From positions 124,001 through 188,000 of the forward strand of contig JAXLUK010000005.1 in assembly GCA_046329555.1 (NCBI GenBank): 64,000 nucleotides of DNA. The letters run 5' to 3'. Position 1 is the first letter of the stretch. Each line of letters begins with the position of its first letter. Positions 1 through 8,688 of the stretch are shown here, piece after piece. Below the pieces are notes generated by a model that ran no database searches, was not told the DNA's origin, and saw nothing but the letters and a program-made list of their open reading frames with translations. The stretch comes from UBA1941 sp046329555 (GTDB lineage Bacteria > Bacteroidota > Bacteroidia > Chitinophagales > LD1). The translations under genes were made by a program, and so were the position numbers.

Positions 1-780
1 CGTACTGGCAACAGATAGCTCCTGTTCTAAATCAACGGTAGTAACACGCTCTTCAAACATCGGCAACTGCGCCAGCAATTCACCCGATGCACTCATCACC
101 CGGCTATCGCCATCAAAAATTAACTCGGTTTGCGCGCCTACCTGGTTCACATATACCATAGGCAATTGGTAGCGTTTGCAATTGGCACTTATCACATCGT
201 TGCGCACTTCATGTTGGCGATAGTTGAAGGGCGATGCCGAAAGATTAATCATCACATCGGGCTGTTGTTGAATGAGCTGATCCATCGGACAAATGGTATA
301 CAGCGGATTTTCATTGCCGATATTCCAAATGTCTTCGCAAATCGTTACGGCCAGTTTGCGCCCTTTCCAGGCAACACATTCAAATACCGTGTTCGGTTCA
401 AAATAACGGTATTCATCAAATACGTCGTACGTAGGCAATAGCGTTTTGCGCACCACTTGTTGCACGGCGCCATCAGCCAGAAAGTACGCGCAGTTATATA
501 AATCTTTCCCATCGCGCTCCGGATTTTTCATAGGCGCGCCAACCAAAACAGCCAGCTTCGTGGCCGCGGCGGCGATGCGCAGTAATGACGACTCGCAGCG
601 GTTGATGAAATCATCGAACTCCAAAAAATCGCGGGCCGGATAGCCGCACACCGCCAGTTCACTGCACACCAGCAATTCAGCACCCAGTTGTTCAGCCGTC
701 TGTATGGCGCGGATAATCTTTTCGGTATTGGCTTCAAAATTTCCAACGTGAATATTGAGTTGCGCCAGAGCTATTTTCAT
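1..780 (-). CDS. nadE: NAD+ synthase, glutamine-hydrolysing N-terminal part (cut by window edge)
   Basis: The reading frame opens at the ATG complementary to 778-780 and runs off the left edge, so only about 260 N-terminal residues are present. They start MKIALAQLNIHVGNFEAN and form a nitrilase-fold amidase domain. The expected triad is visible: a Glu in the first 50 residues (near CSELAVCGYP), Lys in RKTLLPTYDVF, and Cys in TICEDIW. In this family the domain releases ammonia from glutamine for the C-terminal synthetase, which amidates deamido-NAD in the cytoplasm. A stand-alone nitrilase would look similar, but the GYPARD and ICEDIW segments match glutamine-dependent NadE closely. The synthetase half is outside the window. 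Confidence 0.88.
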   Translation of the reverse strand, partial: MKIALAQLNIHVGNFEANTEKIIRAIQTAEQLGAELLVCSELAVCGYPARDFLEFDDFINRCESSLLRIAAAATKLAVLVGAPMKNPERDGKDLYNCAYFLADGAVQQVVRKTLLPTYDVFDEYRYFEPNTVFECVAWKGRKLAVTICEDIWNIGNENPLYTICPMDQLIQQQPDVMINLSASPFNYRQHEVRNDVISANCKRYQLPMVYVNQVGAQTELIFDGDSRVMSASGELLAQLPMFEERVTTVDLEQELSVAST

Positions 781-931
781 GAGGTGAAAATAGCAAAAGC
801 GAAGCGGGTTGTTGATGAAAAGAACGCTCATGAACCTCGTCAGCACTAAAGTTGTTTTCCGCCAATACCGGCTGTAATGGCCGTATGGCGGCGGCTCAAC
901 AAGGTGATGTAATTTTTCATTTGATGTATTT

Positions 932-1053
932 GGGCGTGCCCCCTCAGGCAGCGGCACCGTGCGCAGGACTCTAACAACACATCGCTGCCTTCGGGGTCGG
1001 TTGCTTCGTTGCAAGTCCTCGCGCACTCGTACCTCGTGCGCTGCGGGCTTTCC
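932..1053. repeat. GC-rich dispersed repeat within the 781-1247 intergenic gap
   Basis: The 467-bp gap holds no convincing gene. Its middle begins with GGGCGTGCCCCC and ends with CTGCGGGCTTTCC, with the phrase ACTCGTACCTCGTGCGC between them. A related phrase, ACTCGCTCGTACCTCGC followed by TTGCGGGCTTTCC, occurs at about 34103-34143. The short reading frame across it is composition-driven. The remainder (about 1080-1247) is AT-rich and probably holds the promoter of the next gene. Confidence 0.5.
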
Positions 1054-1247
1054 ACTTCGCCACCTCACGCGGCATCTGTAAGCAATAATTAAAAAATAAT
1101 CGAGGCGCTTGATCTTACCGATAAAGATTTGATTCAAGGCCAAACGGCGCGAGGGGGACCTCGATAAAGTATTTTAATAAAATTTTCTTATTAATTATTA
1201 CTTTTAATAATTAAGATTAGATTTACAGTCAATTAAATTAATTCACC

Positions 1248-1667
1248 GTGAAAAAAATCGTACCGTTTTTATTTCTCGCCGTTTGCTTTTCAGTTAAAGT
1301 ATTTTCCCAATGTCCGGAAGAGGGAACCCTTGTACCTATCCAAAAAGTAATGAATCCCGCTACCTCCAAAGATTATCAGTCGTGCGACATTACTATCGAG
1401 AGTGAATTTATATTCTCTACGGTCACCAACTTTCAACACCCGGGTAAAATCTCAAAAATGGTAGTGTTTCAGGTGGCCCCCGTTGGAGAAGGTGAAAATT
1501 ATGCCGACCGTCGCGGACAGCGCGGCCTAATGGTGGCAATTGACAAGTCAAAATCTGACGAAATGTTTACTTGGAAGAAAGGACAGAAAGTCTCTTTTGA
1601 GGGGCATACTCAGGTAGTAATGGGTAGCATCGTTTATTTTCTTGCCGACTCCTATAAGACATTTTAA
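1248..1667 (+). CDS. hypothetical secreted protein, 139 aa
   Basis: Starts with GTG at 1248. The first 20 residues (MKKIVPFLFLAVCFSVKVFS, then QC) are a classical Sec signal peptide ending near S-Q-C, so the mature protein is exported to the periplasm or beyond. The rest is a small beta-rich domain with two cysteines near the N-terminus and no motif I recognise. It ends two bases before the next gene, also a secreted protein, so the two are probably co-transcribed. The upstream region is AT-rich. No function can be assigned. Confidence 0.6.
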   Translation: MKKIVPFLFLAVCFSVKVFSQCPEEGTLVPIQKVMNPATSKDYQSCDITIESEFIFSTVTNFQHPGKISKMVVFQVAPVGEGENYADRRGQRGLMVAIDKSKSDEMFTWKKGQKVSFEGHTQVVMGSIVYFLADSYKTF

Positions 1668-1669
1668 TA

Positions 1670-2899
1670 ATGATAACCATTAAATCTATCATCGTGAATA
1701 ATCTGCTCCGTTTAATTGCTGTTGTTCTCATATTTGGCTCCTTTGCCTCTTCTTTCGCACAAATACCTCAAGCTATAAATTATCAGGCAGTAGTCAGGGA
1801 TAACAGCGGAAGTATCATGCCTAACAAGGCGGTTGCCCTAAAACTGACCATCAGACAAGGAAACAGTTCTGGTAATGCCATATATCAAGAACGCCATGCG
1901 GTAACATCCAATCAACTCGGTATGGTAAATCTCGCTATTGGTCGTGGCGCTGCCTTATCCGGCACATTTGCGAATATCGATTGGTCGTTAGCACCGTTTT
2001 TCTTAGAGGTGGCGCTAGATGTCAACGGCGGCACCAATTATGTGGTGATGGGAACGCAAGAATTAATTAGCGTTCCGTACGCACTATATGCCAAACGAGC
2101 AGAAGAACACCAAACACTATCCATCAATGGCAATCAGCTGTCCATTTCTAATGGTAATTCAGTTAATCTGCCCACCTCCGGTGGCGGTAGCGGTGGTGTG
2201 TTCGAACAAAACTTTCAGCGCGAAGGAAATTTCTTTTTTATCAAATGCACCTCTGAGCCTGGGGTCGATTCCTTTCTGGCTGTGTTTTCAGCCCAAATAA
2301 GCAACATCAGTTACGGGTATGTTCAAGTAGTCAAGAAAGACCCCCTCACCGGAGCCTACCAGCTTTTTTACCGTGGTGGATCATTTAATGGTTGCAATAA
2401 TGGCGTATTCATCAATAGCGCTACTACGCACCGAGGCGAGTTATATATAAATATCGACGATGGTTGCTCCAATAAGCGACTGACTACGCCAACCACAACG
2501 GTTACTTACGATGTACAGCCATCCAATAGCAACGGAATTATTTTTTCAGATGGACAATATCTCTACGTAAACAACAACAGCAATTACTTAAAATATACCG
2601 CCGCAGGAAACCAATTGACATTGGTAAGTACCCTCACCTTTACACCTCCTCTAAATAACAATGTTACCTCCGTCTTGTGCGACGGATCATACATTTATGC
2701 CCTTTCTTCTGTCGACTACTACTTGCTCAAATACACCCTCAGTGGCGCCTTCATCTCGCGCACTGAAATTTCGCCGGGAGCCGTTGGTTTAGTGAACATC
2801 GATGCCAGCAAAATTTACTTAGCCTTTGCTAATACACCATACTCCAACAACTCAGTTATAAGGGCGGGTTTTACCATTAAACCAATTTCTAAGCCGTAG
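1670..2899 (+). CDS. secreted tail-fibre-like protein, 409 aa
   Basis: A hydrophobic segment at residues 14-30 ending in SFAQ is a signal peptide. It is followed by a module of about 120 residues, IPQAINYQAVVRDNSG through LISVPYALYAKRAEE, that I know from many large Bacteroidota surface proteins, where it precedes collagen- or tail-fibre-like repeats. A Gly/Ser linker (residues 165-175) then leads to a beta-rich C-terminal half of about 230 residues with repeated strand patterns (DGQYLYVNNNSN, DGSYIYALSSV) that suggest a propeller-like fold. No sorting domain is obvious. It follows the preceding secreted gene by 2 bp. The substrate or partner is unknown. Confidence 0.6.
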   Translation: MITIKSIIVNNLLRLIAVVLIFGSFASSFAQIPQAINYQAVVRDNSGSIMPNKAVALKLTIRQGNSSGNAIYQERHAVTSNQLGMVNLAIGRGAALSGTFANIDWSLAPFFLEVALDVNGGTNYVVMGTQELISVPYALYAKRAEEHQTLSINGNQLSISNGNSVNLPTSGGGSGGVFEQNFQREGNFFFIKCTSEPGVDSFLAVFSAQISNISYGYVQVVKKDPLTGAYQLFYRGGSFNGCNNGVFINSATTHRGELYINIDDGCSNKRLTTPTTTVTYDVQPSNSNGIIFSDGQYLYVNNNSNYLKYTAAGNQLTLVSTLTFTPPLNNNVTSVLCDGSYIYALSSVDYYLLKYTLSGAFISRTEISPGAVGLVNIDASKIYLAFANTPYSNNSVIRAGFTIKPISKP

Positions 2900-2999
2900 G
2901 CTTCCCTTCGCTAGAGATATCCGGGTGGCCGCCAATCCACCTCCCGAAACGCTCAGGGGGATTCTAAAAACCCTCCCCCAATTTCCCTACCTTCACCCC

Positions 3000-3566
3000 A
3001 TGCCGAAAGAAAAAATACGTTGCCTCTGGTGCGGTACCGACCCTATTTACGTAGCCTATCACGATGAAGAATGGGGCGTGCCGGTGCACGACGACCGCCT
3101 GTTGTTTGAATTCCTGGTACTGGAAAGTTTTCAGGCGGGACTAAGCTGGCTTACCGTCCTGAAAAAACGCGAAAACTTCAGAACAGCCTTCGCCAACTTT
3201 GATGCGAAAAAAGTAGCGAAATTCGACCAGAAAAAAATTGAATTGCTGATGCAGGATGCCGGCATCATCCGCAACCGCCTCAAAATTGAAGCCGCTATCA
3301 ACAACGCCGCCCGCTTTCTGGAAATCCAAAAAGAGTTCGGCAGCTTTGATCATTATATCTGGAGCTTTGTCAATCACCAACCACTGATCAATCGCGTGAA
3401 AAGTATGAGCGATGTGCCGGCCAAAACAGCCCTTTCTGATGCTATGAGCAAGGATATGGGCGCGCGTGGCTTCAAATTCCGCGGTTCTACCATCTGCTAC
3501 GCCTTTATGCAGGCTGTAGGCATGGTGAACGACCACCTCGATACCTGCTGGCGGAAGAAGGTATAG
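3000..3566 (+). CDS. tag: DNA-3-methyladenine glycosylase I
   Basis: About 188 residues from the ATG at 3000. The reading frame is open from 2925, but the upstream 25 residues are not conserved in character. Family hallmarks are present: RCLWCGTDPIYVAYHDEEWG at the start, with the Cys and the His used for zinc binding in Tag, FEFLVLESFQAGLSW in the helix-hairpin region, and a C-terminal His/Cys pair in NDHLDTCW completing the zinc site. The enzyme excises 3-methyladenine from alkylated DNA in base-excision repair. Length is normal for Tag. It sits alone, just upstream of a TerB-like gene. Confidence 0.93.
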   Translation: MPKEKIRCLWCGTDPIYVAYHDEEWGVPVHDDRLLFEFLVLESFQAGLSWLTVLKKRENFRTAFANFDAKKVAKFDQKKIELLMQDAGIIRNRLKIEAAINNAARFLEIQKEFGSFDHYIWSFVNHQPLINRVKSMSDVPAKTALSDAMSKDMGARGFKFRGSTICYAFMQAVGMVNDHLDTCWRKKV

Positions 3567-3607
3567 CGAATTTTTATCTTATGAAACTTTTTTAACTTGC
3601 AGGAATT

Positions 3608-3970
3608 ATGCCATCCGGAAAGAAAAATAAACCCATTGCCGGCTACCATCTGCTGATGATCCTCTCGGCCGTTGACCACCAATTTACCGCCGATGAAGAC
3701 CGCGTGATTGTGGATTACCTTACTGAAAACTTTCCGATTCCGGTGAGCTTAGACCGCGAATTGGAAGTTATCAGCGCCCTGCCGGAAGAAGAATGGCTGC
3801 CCCATTTCAAAAAGTGTATGGACGATTTCTATGAAGACAGCACCGAGAAAGAACGCATGGAGCTCATAAAATTCGCCATTGAACTCACCAAGGCAACCCT
3901 GCCCATCACCCGGGAAGAAAACCTGTACCTGAGCGAACTCTACAACGAATGGACCGAAACGGTCGAATAA
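3608..3970 (+). CDS. small acidic helical protein, TerB-like, 120 aa
   Basis: No signal peptide; rich in Glu and Asp and predicted all-helical. The order of elements (LLMILSAVDHQFTADEDRVI, then an EEEWLPHFKKCMDDFY block, then LIKFAIELTKATLPITREE) resembles TerB/tellurite-resistance-type helical domains, where the acidic residues bind metal. That link is by pattern only. Its 3' end overlaps the following secreted protein by 22 bp, so translation of the two is probably coupled. The function is not established. Confidence 0.55.
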   Translation: MPSGKKNKPIAGYHLLMILSAVDHQFTADEDRVIVDYLTENFPIPVSLDRELEVISALPEEEWLPHFKKCMDDFYEDSTEKERMELIKFAIELTKATLPITREENLYLSELYNEWTETVE

Positions 3971-4707
3971 ATGCTTTCTGCCTACTGTTGCTCAGCGCCT
4001 TGTTGGCGCCGGTGTTGGTGTATGGTCAATCTGCCAATAACACCAGCAAAAAAGTAACCCCTAACTATACTTCTACCGATATCTATATTCCGCTTCGCGG
4101 CCGCGAAGAAGTGACCCTGGTTCCCTTGCTCGACACCTTGCTCTCGCAAAAGGAATACCGCTTCAAGATTCGTTTTTCCGACCGCTATAAATTCGCCGAA
4201 TTGTTGTTCGACCGCGGCATCGCTGTACGCACCGATTCTATCATTCGCGTAGTGCCCAGTACGCACAAAACCTGGGGTTATGATACGTCTACCTTGCGCA
4301 TCATCGGCTTTGCAGGAGGCTCGCGTATCCTGCTGTTTCACCAGTTTTATGTTGAACCCGCGCAGAAAGTCTATCCGGTCATTCCTAAAACACCCATGAA
4401 TGTGGTGGTAGATCATCTGGCGCTGGAACGCAATGAAAAATATCAGCGCGATAACTTTACTGAAAAGTCGGTCTTCATGCTGGCCGAAGACGGCGACTTC
4501 AACCCATCTACCATCATCACGGCCATCACCATATCATTGATTCATCCTTCCGGCAATAAAAATATGTACGCCAAGGCCGATCGTCCTACCAAAGAAATGC
4601 TGCAAAGCATTCGCTTAGCCAAGCCTGGCTCGCTGTGTTACATTCGATTGGATGTGCGCAACGGCAAGAAAGCAAAAAGTTGCTGGACGCGTTTTACGCT
4701 GTTATAA
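3949..4707 (+). CDS. hypothetical exported protein, 252 aa
   Basis: The start at 3949 overlaps the previous gene by 22 bp and gives a good signal peptide (MDRNGRINAFCLLLLSALLA, cleavage after VYGQ). A competing ATG at 3971 is in another frame. The mature part has two halves, a beta-rich domain (residues 50-130) and a second domain with KTPMNVVVDHLALERNEKY. No catalytic motif is recognised. It is convergent with the next gene, with 2 bp between the stops. Confidence 0.55.
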   Translation: MDRNGRINAFCLLLLSALLAPVLVYGQSANNTSKKVTPNYTSTDIYIPLRGREEVTLVPLLDTLLSQKEYRFKIRFSDRYKFAELLFDRGIAVRTDSIIRVVPSTHKTWGYDTSTLRIIGFAGGSRILLFHQFYVEPAQKVYPVIPKTPMNVVVDHLALERNEKYQRDNFTEKSVFMLAEDGDFNPSTIITAITISLIHPSGNKNMYAKADRPTKEMLQSIRLAKPGSLCYIRLDVRNGKKAKSCWTRFTLL

Positions 4708-4709
4708 AT

Positions 4710-5678
4710 TTATTCCACCACCACCTTGGCGGCATAGCTGCCGGTATTGGCCGCATTAAACACCGATTCGTAAATAGCGAGATAAATAATTCCGGTGCCG
4801 GAAGCATGGCCCATATAATTATCGCCTACCTTCACCGGTACGCCATTCTCACCCACCTTCATTACCAAACAACCATACAGCAAATCGCTGCCCTTCGCGC
4901 CGGGCGAGCCATTTACACCGCCATCAGGAGTATAAGCATTGTTAGAAATGCTGGCCAGATTCACCACGCCGCTGGCATTGATTTTTATATTTTGTCCTTG
5001 CTTCACCAAAATGCCCGTATTGAGCCAGCCACTGTTCGTATTCCCCGAAATATGCTGATTAGCTTGTAGCTTGAAAGTGCCGCTGTTGGTGCTGTTTACA
5101 TCGCGAAACACCACTTGCATCGACTGAATTTTTGAACGCGCCACCGAGATGCGGCCGTAATCGCTTTCCAACGTGATAGATTCAAAATTGTAGTTACCTT
5201 CAATAGAAGTAGCGCCTGTTGTTTGCAAAATATCCTTGGTAGAAAACGAGCGCTTCAGATTGTTTCTCGACAGCAACACCTCATAAGCCAGATCAACAGT
5301 TAAATCGCCATCGCGCTTTTTGTACGAAGGCGATTGCAGGTATTCGCGCAACACAGCCGCTGCACCCGCATCCATCTTAATTAATTTATCAAAGGCAATA
5401 GCCGCATCAGAAAGCGTGTAATTCTGAATGCGGTCGGCCAAATCAAACACCTCTTTTTTATCAATGCCGTTAGTATTTACGCCCAGCGTTATCTGCGCGA
5501 CCTCGCGAACAGGAAAAGCCAGTTCGCCATAGCTGGTTTTGAACGTCACCGTGCTGATATCGGCAATGCCGCTTAACGCATCGCCATTATGCATGCGCAC
5601 GGTGATTATACATTTCTCGTTTTGTGCAAAAGCGCTACCGCCCAAAGCCAGCAACAGCAATACCAACCAATTCTTCAT
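4710..5678 (-). CDS. secreted protein with C-terminal PA-IL (LecA)-like lectin domain
   Basis: 322 aa with a signal peptide (residues 1-18, ending SAFAQ). Residues 20-200 form an uncharacterised region containing DLADRIQNYTLSDAAIAFDK. The last 110 residues resemble the Pseudomonas galactophilic lectin PA-IL: SGWLNTGILVKQGQNIKI, then YGCLVMKVGENGVPVKVG, then NAANTGSYAAKVVVE, matching the order and hydrophobic pattern of that fold including the Gly-rich turns. In PA-IL this jelly-roll binds calcium and galactose. Whether the calcium ligands are complete here is unclear. Located downstream of and co-directional with the transketolase fragment gene (28 bp apart). Confidence 0.6.
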   Translation of the reverse strand: MKNWLVLLLLALGGSAFAQNEKCIITVRMHNGDALSGIADISTVTFKTSYGELAFPVREVAQITLGVNTNGIDKKEVFDLADRIQNYTLSDAAIAFDKLIKMDAGAAAVLREYLQSPSYKKRDGDLTVDLAYEVLLSRNNLKRSFSTKDILQTTGATSIEGNYNFESITLESDYGRISVARSKIQSMQVVFRDVNSTNSGTFKLQANQHISGNTNSGWLNTGILVKQGQNIKINASGVVNLASISNNAYTPDGGVNGSPGAKGSDLLYGCLVMKVGENGVPVKVGDNYMGHASGTGIIYLAIYESVFNAANTGSYAAKVVVE

Positions 5679-5705
5679 GGCATCAAAGGTAAAAAAACCA
5701 AAGGC

Positions 5706-6551
5706 TTAGTAATCGGCGCCGGTATCCTGCAATTGCGCCAGCGCTGCTTTGAGCTGCTCGTCATTAGGCGCAACGCCATGCCATTTGTGCGTGCCTTCCA
5801 TAAAATCAACGCCGGCGCCCATGGCGGTTTTCATGATAATGAAAATGGGCTTGCCCTTACCGGTACGGTTTTTAGCTTCCTGCAATCCAGCCAGTACCGC
5901 CTCCAAATCATTTCCCTTTTCAATGGTCAGCACATCCCAGCCAAAGGCCACCAGCTTGGCATGTAAATCGCCAAGCGACAGAACTTTGTCTGTTGGTCCG
6001 TCAATTTGTTGTCCGTTATAATCGCAGGTGGCAATCAGGTTATCTACTTGATGATGAGCGCCAAAAAGCAAGGCTTCCCAAATTTGACCCTCATCTAATT
6101 CACCGTCGCCATGAAGCGAAAAAACCAAGCGGTTATCGCCATTCAGTTTTTTGCTCAATGCCGCGCCCAGCGCCACACTCAGGCCTTGCCCCAGCGAGCC
6201 CGAAGCCATACGAATGCCCGGCAAATGCTCATGTGTAGTGGGGTGCCCTTGCAGGCGCGAGTTGATGCGACGAAAAGTGCTCAGCTCTTTAATATCAAAG
6301 TATCCGCGGCGGGCTAACGTAGCATAAAACACCGGCGAAATATGACCGTTACTGAGAAAAAACAAATCTTCTCCCACACCATCCATATTGAAGGATGGGT
6401 CGTTCTTCATCACCTCAAAATACAGCGCCACAAAGAATTCTACGCAACCCAGCGAACCACCCGGGTGACCGCTTTGCGGGGCGTGTACCATACGCAAAAT
6501 ATCGCGGCGAATTTGTGTACATAGTTGACGAAGTTCAGCAGTTGAGGCCAT
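5706..6551 (-). CDS. transketolase, N-terminal (thiamine-diphosphate) subunit
   Basis: 281 residues from the ATG at 6551 (MASTAELRQLCTQIRRDILR); the longer frame to 6644 adds an unconserved leader. It has the transketolase N-domain signatures HPGGSLGCVEFFVALYF, DGVGEDLFFLSNGHISPVFY and the thiamine-diphosphate/Mg motif GDGELDEGQIWEAL followed by CDYNGQQIDG. It ends where split transketolases end, without the pyrimidine-binding domain. In organisms with split enzymes the C-terminal subunit gene normally follows directly. Here the next gene is the lectin-domain protein, so the partner must be encoded outside the window. The role is ketol transfer in the pentose-phosphate pathway. Confidence 0.9.
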   Translation of the reverse strand: MASTAELRQLCTQIRRDILRMVHAPQSGHPGGSLGCVEFFVALYFEVMKNDPSFNMDGVGEDLFFLSNGHISPVFYATLARRGYFDIKELSTFRRINSRLQGHPTTHEHLPGIRMASGSLGQGLSVALGAALSKKLNGDNRLVFSLHGDGELDEGQIWEALLFGAHHQVDNLIATCDYNGQQIDGPTDKVLSLGDLHAKLVAFGWDVLTIEKGNDLEAVLAGLQEAKNRTGKGKPIFIIMKTAMGAGVDFMEGTHKWHGVAPNDEQLKAALAQLQDTGADY

Positions 6552-6784
6552 GCAAATTGTTTCAGGCGAAAGTAGGGAATAAAAGGAATTAGAAATCGGT
6601 AATGTGGAAGTAGGGCCACAGATATAAGCGCTCAGCCAGGTCAATTCGATTTAATGCCAGATGATGATTATGGCGGCTGCGGCAGCAGGCGCGAAAGTTG
6701 CAGCGGCCGCCTGCTGCCGCACCGCGCTTTTCACTTCAAGTCCTCACGCCGGCCGCAACTGCATCTCTCTTGACGGCTCCATTT

Positions 6785-6821
6785 GAAGACATCGTAAGTC
6801 TTTAAGACTTACGATGTCTTC
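6785..6821. repeat. 37-bp perfect palindrome in repeat copy A
   Basis: Arms GAAGACATCGTAAGTCTT and AAGACTTACGATGTCTTC are perfect 18-bp complements around a single T. The core AAGACTTACGAT is shared with the arms of the nested hairpins at 7708-7770, 12715-12777, 34196-34257 and 45132-45192. As RNA it would form a strong stem; as DNA it could extrude a cruciform or bind a dimeric protein. Confidence 0.85.
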
Positions 6822-6911
6822 AGGCCGGCGCTGCGGGCTTTTCGTTGCAATCGCTGCCGCTCGGCGCAAATACTTCGGGGCCACAACCAAAACAATCATG
6901 ACCATCCAGCG

Positions 6912-7560
6912 CCTTAAATCGTAAAATCGCAATAATACGGCAAGCAAGCAGTAGCAAGGGTTCCAGCCTAATTTTGTTTAAAGCTCAAAACCTTAAATAG
7001 GCAACTGCCTTTGCTCGACCCCCATAGAGGTCGCATCCCTGTAGCACCGAGATTCATCGAATCGTAAAATCGCAATAATACGATAAGCAATGGCGCGGGT
7101 TCCAGCCGATGCCACCCCCAAATCGTAATATTACGACAAGCATTCATGCGGGTTTTGGCCAAATCGTAGAATCGCAATAGTACGGTAACCCAGCAATGGC
7201 GAGGGTTTTAGCCTAAATCGTAAAATCGCAATAGTACGGTAAACGTGCCGTGACGAGGGTTTCAGGCCAGGTTGTCCTTTACCGCAAATCATTAAATACA
7301 GATACGCCTTTCGATACCGACCCCGTAGGGGTCGCATCCCTGTAGCACCGAGATTCAGCAATTCGTAAAATCGCAAAAATACGATAAGCAATAGCGCGGG
7401 TTTCAGGCGATGTCACCCCCAAATCGTAATATTACGATAAGCATTCATGCGGGTTTTGGCCAAATCGTAGAATCGCAATAGTACGGTAACCCAGCAATGA
7501 CGCGGGTTTTAGCATCTATCGTAAAATCGCAATAGTACGGTAAACGTGCCGTGACGAGGG
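6912..7560. repeat. tandem array of about 9 short units in copy A
   Basis: Units of the form CGTAAAATCGCAATAGTACG occur at about 6918, 7060, 7165, 7216, 7361, 7466 and 7518, alternating with the perfect palindrome CGTAATATTACG at about 7126 and 7424. Spacers (roughly 25-140 bp) contain GGGTTT-type phrases and a block reading GGTCGCATCCCTGTAGCACC. A higher-order period of about 300 bp is visible (7060-7260 against 7360-7560). Spacers are themselves repeated, so this is not a CRISPR array. Confidence 0.8.
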
Positions 7561-7686
7561 TTTCGGCGCATCGGTAAATCTGAAATGCATACCCAAGCGC
7601 AGCAGTTTTCAATTTACCACCTACCATTTGCCCTATCTTGTGGCGCAGTGGCCCTTAAATCGCGGCAAGGGGCGAAACGGAAAGCG

Positions 7687-7791
7687 TTTTTTGGGGCGGC
7701 GGCGTAAGACTTACGATATTGTAGTAAATAGCCCTTCATGGGGTAAATACGGTTTGAAATATCGTAAGTCTAGCTCGCCGCCCCCAAAAAA
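7687..7791. repeat. nested hairpin with GACTTACGATATT arms (copy A)
   Basis: Outer arms TTTTTTGGGGCGGCG (7687-7701) and CGCCGCCCCCAAAAAA (7776-7791) enclose inner arms GACTTACGATATT (7708-7720) and AATATCGTAAGTC (7758-7770). The 37-base loop differs from those of the hairpins at 34 and 45 kb. The A/T-flanked stem could act as a bidirectional terminator. Confidence 0.75.
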
Positions 7792-7923
7792 CCTTGGGAG
7801 TGGAGCACCTGGCGCCGCACCCGCCTGCGTACACCCGCCTCAACTCAAACACCCGGTACGCAGGCGGCGCGGCGGCCGCCATACTTTGATGTACATTCTC
7901 TTCAATTTCCCTAACTTCCCTTC

Positions 7924-8688
7924 ATGAAATTATCGCGCATTGATACTCGTGCTCCGAAAAAGTTGCACAAAGACAAAATCAAAAATGAACTCATTAAACT
8001 TAAAATCAGGCTGGGCGAGTTGCAGAATGTTCTTTTCGCACAAGGTAAGCACAGTGTACTGGTGGTGCTTCAGGGCATGGATGCCTCGGGAAAAGATGGC
8101 GCCGTGCGCAAGGTGTTTGATGCGGTGAATCCCGCTGGTTGTAAGGTGTTCTCCTTCAAAAAACCTACCGATTTGGAAATGAAGCACGACTTCCTGTGGC
8201 GGGTGCACCAAGTGGTGCCCGAAGCCGGCATGATTCATATTTTTAACCGCTCGCATTACGAAGATGTACTGATTCAACGGGTGCATCATTGGGTAGATGA
8301 AAAAACCATTGCGCAACGGTTTAAACACATCAACGCCTTCGAAAAACTACTGACGCAAAACCATACCGTAGTACTCAAGTTTTATCTTCATGTTTCGAAA
8401 GAAGAACAGTTGGTTCGACTGAAAGAGCGCATCAGCGATCCTACTAAAAACTGGAAATACAACGCCAATGATTTGCAGGAGCGGAAGTATTGGGACGACT
8501 ACCGCAAAGCCTATGAAGATGTCTTTAAGGAATGTTCCAAAGCTGCGCCATGGCATATCATTCCGGCCGACGATAACTGGTACAAAGAGTATCTCATTTG
8601 TTCGGCCATCGTGCGCGAGCTCGAAAAACTATCGCTTGCTTTTCCCAAACTGCCAGCGCAGCCAGCTACCAGTAAAAAAACTAGCTAA
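7924..8688 (+). CDS. ppk2: polyphosphate kinase 2 family phosphotransferase
   Basis: 254 aa. Walker A is GMDASGKDG (residues 51-59), Walker B-region residues lie in GMIHIFNRSHYEDVLI, and the lid contains KERISDPTKNWKYNANDLQE followed by WDDYRKAYEDVF. This is the one-domain PPK2 layout. The family moves phosphate between inorganic polyphosphate and AMP, ADP or GDP. The KNWKYNANDL lid suggests the class that phosphorylates AMP and ADP, which is my inference. The gene is the first inside the inverted-repeat bracket and overlaps the convergent recO by 8 bp. Confidence 0.9.
   Translation: MKLSRIDTRAPKKLHKDKIKNELIKLKIRLGELQNVLFAQGKHSVLVVLQGMDASGKDGAVRKVFDAVNPAGCKVFSFKKPTDLEMKHDFLWRVHQVVPEAGMIHIFNRSHYEDVLIQRVHHWVDEKTIAQRFKHINAFEKLLTQNHTVVLKFYLHVSKEEQLVRLKERISDPTKNWKYNANDLQERKYWDDYRKAYEDVFKECSKAAPWHIIPADDNWYKEYLICSAIVRELEKLSLAFPKLPAQPATSKKTS

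Larger units (their letters stand above)
6664..7880. repeat. long inverted repeat, copy A (about 1.2 kb)
   Basis: The whole gap between the transketolase and ppk2 is one composite repeat whose reverse complement recurs at 12606-13683. Matching features in the same order are a GC-rich end (TGGCGGCTGCGGCAGCAGGC), a 37-bp palindrome, an array of short tandem units, a nested hairpin and a second GC-rich end (GGCGGCCGCC). Both outer ends are GGCGGC-rich. Reading frames inside it (for example 7628-7927) recur in both copies only because the DNA repeats. I see no transposase in it. Copy A is about 140 bp longer than B, consistent with a different number of tandem units. Confidence 0.85.

Noticed and set aside
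846..1055. 69-codon minus frame
   Set aside because: Low-complexity GC-rich repeat DNA; no start context or homologue-like features.
6912..7560. Possible CRISPR array
   Set aside because: Repeat units vary in length and sequence and the spacers are themselves repeated with a 300-bp period; no cas genes are present.
7628..7927. 99-codon reading frame repeated at 12582-12857
   Set aside because: It lies wholly inside the inverted repeats across a nested hairpin; conservation follows from DNA duplication and the frame has no protein-like composition.
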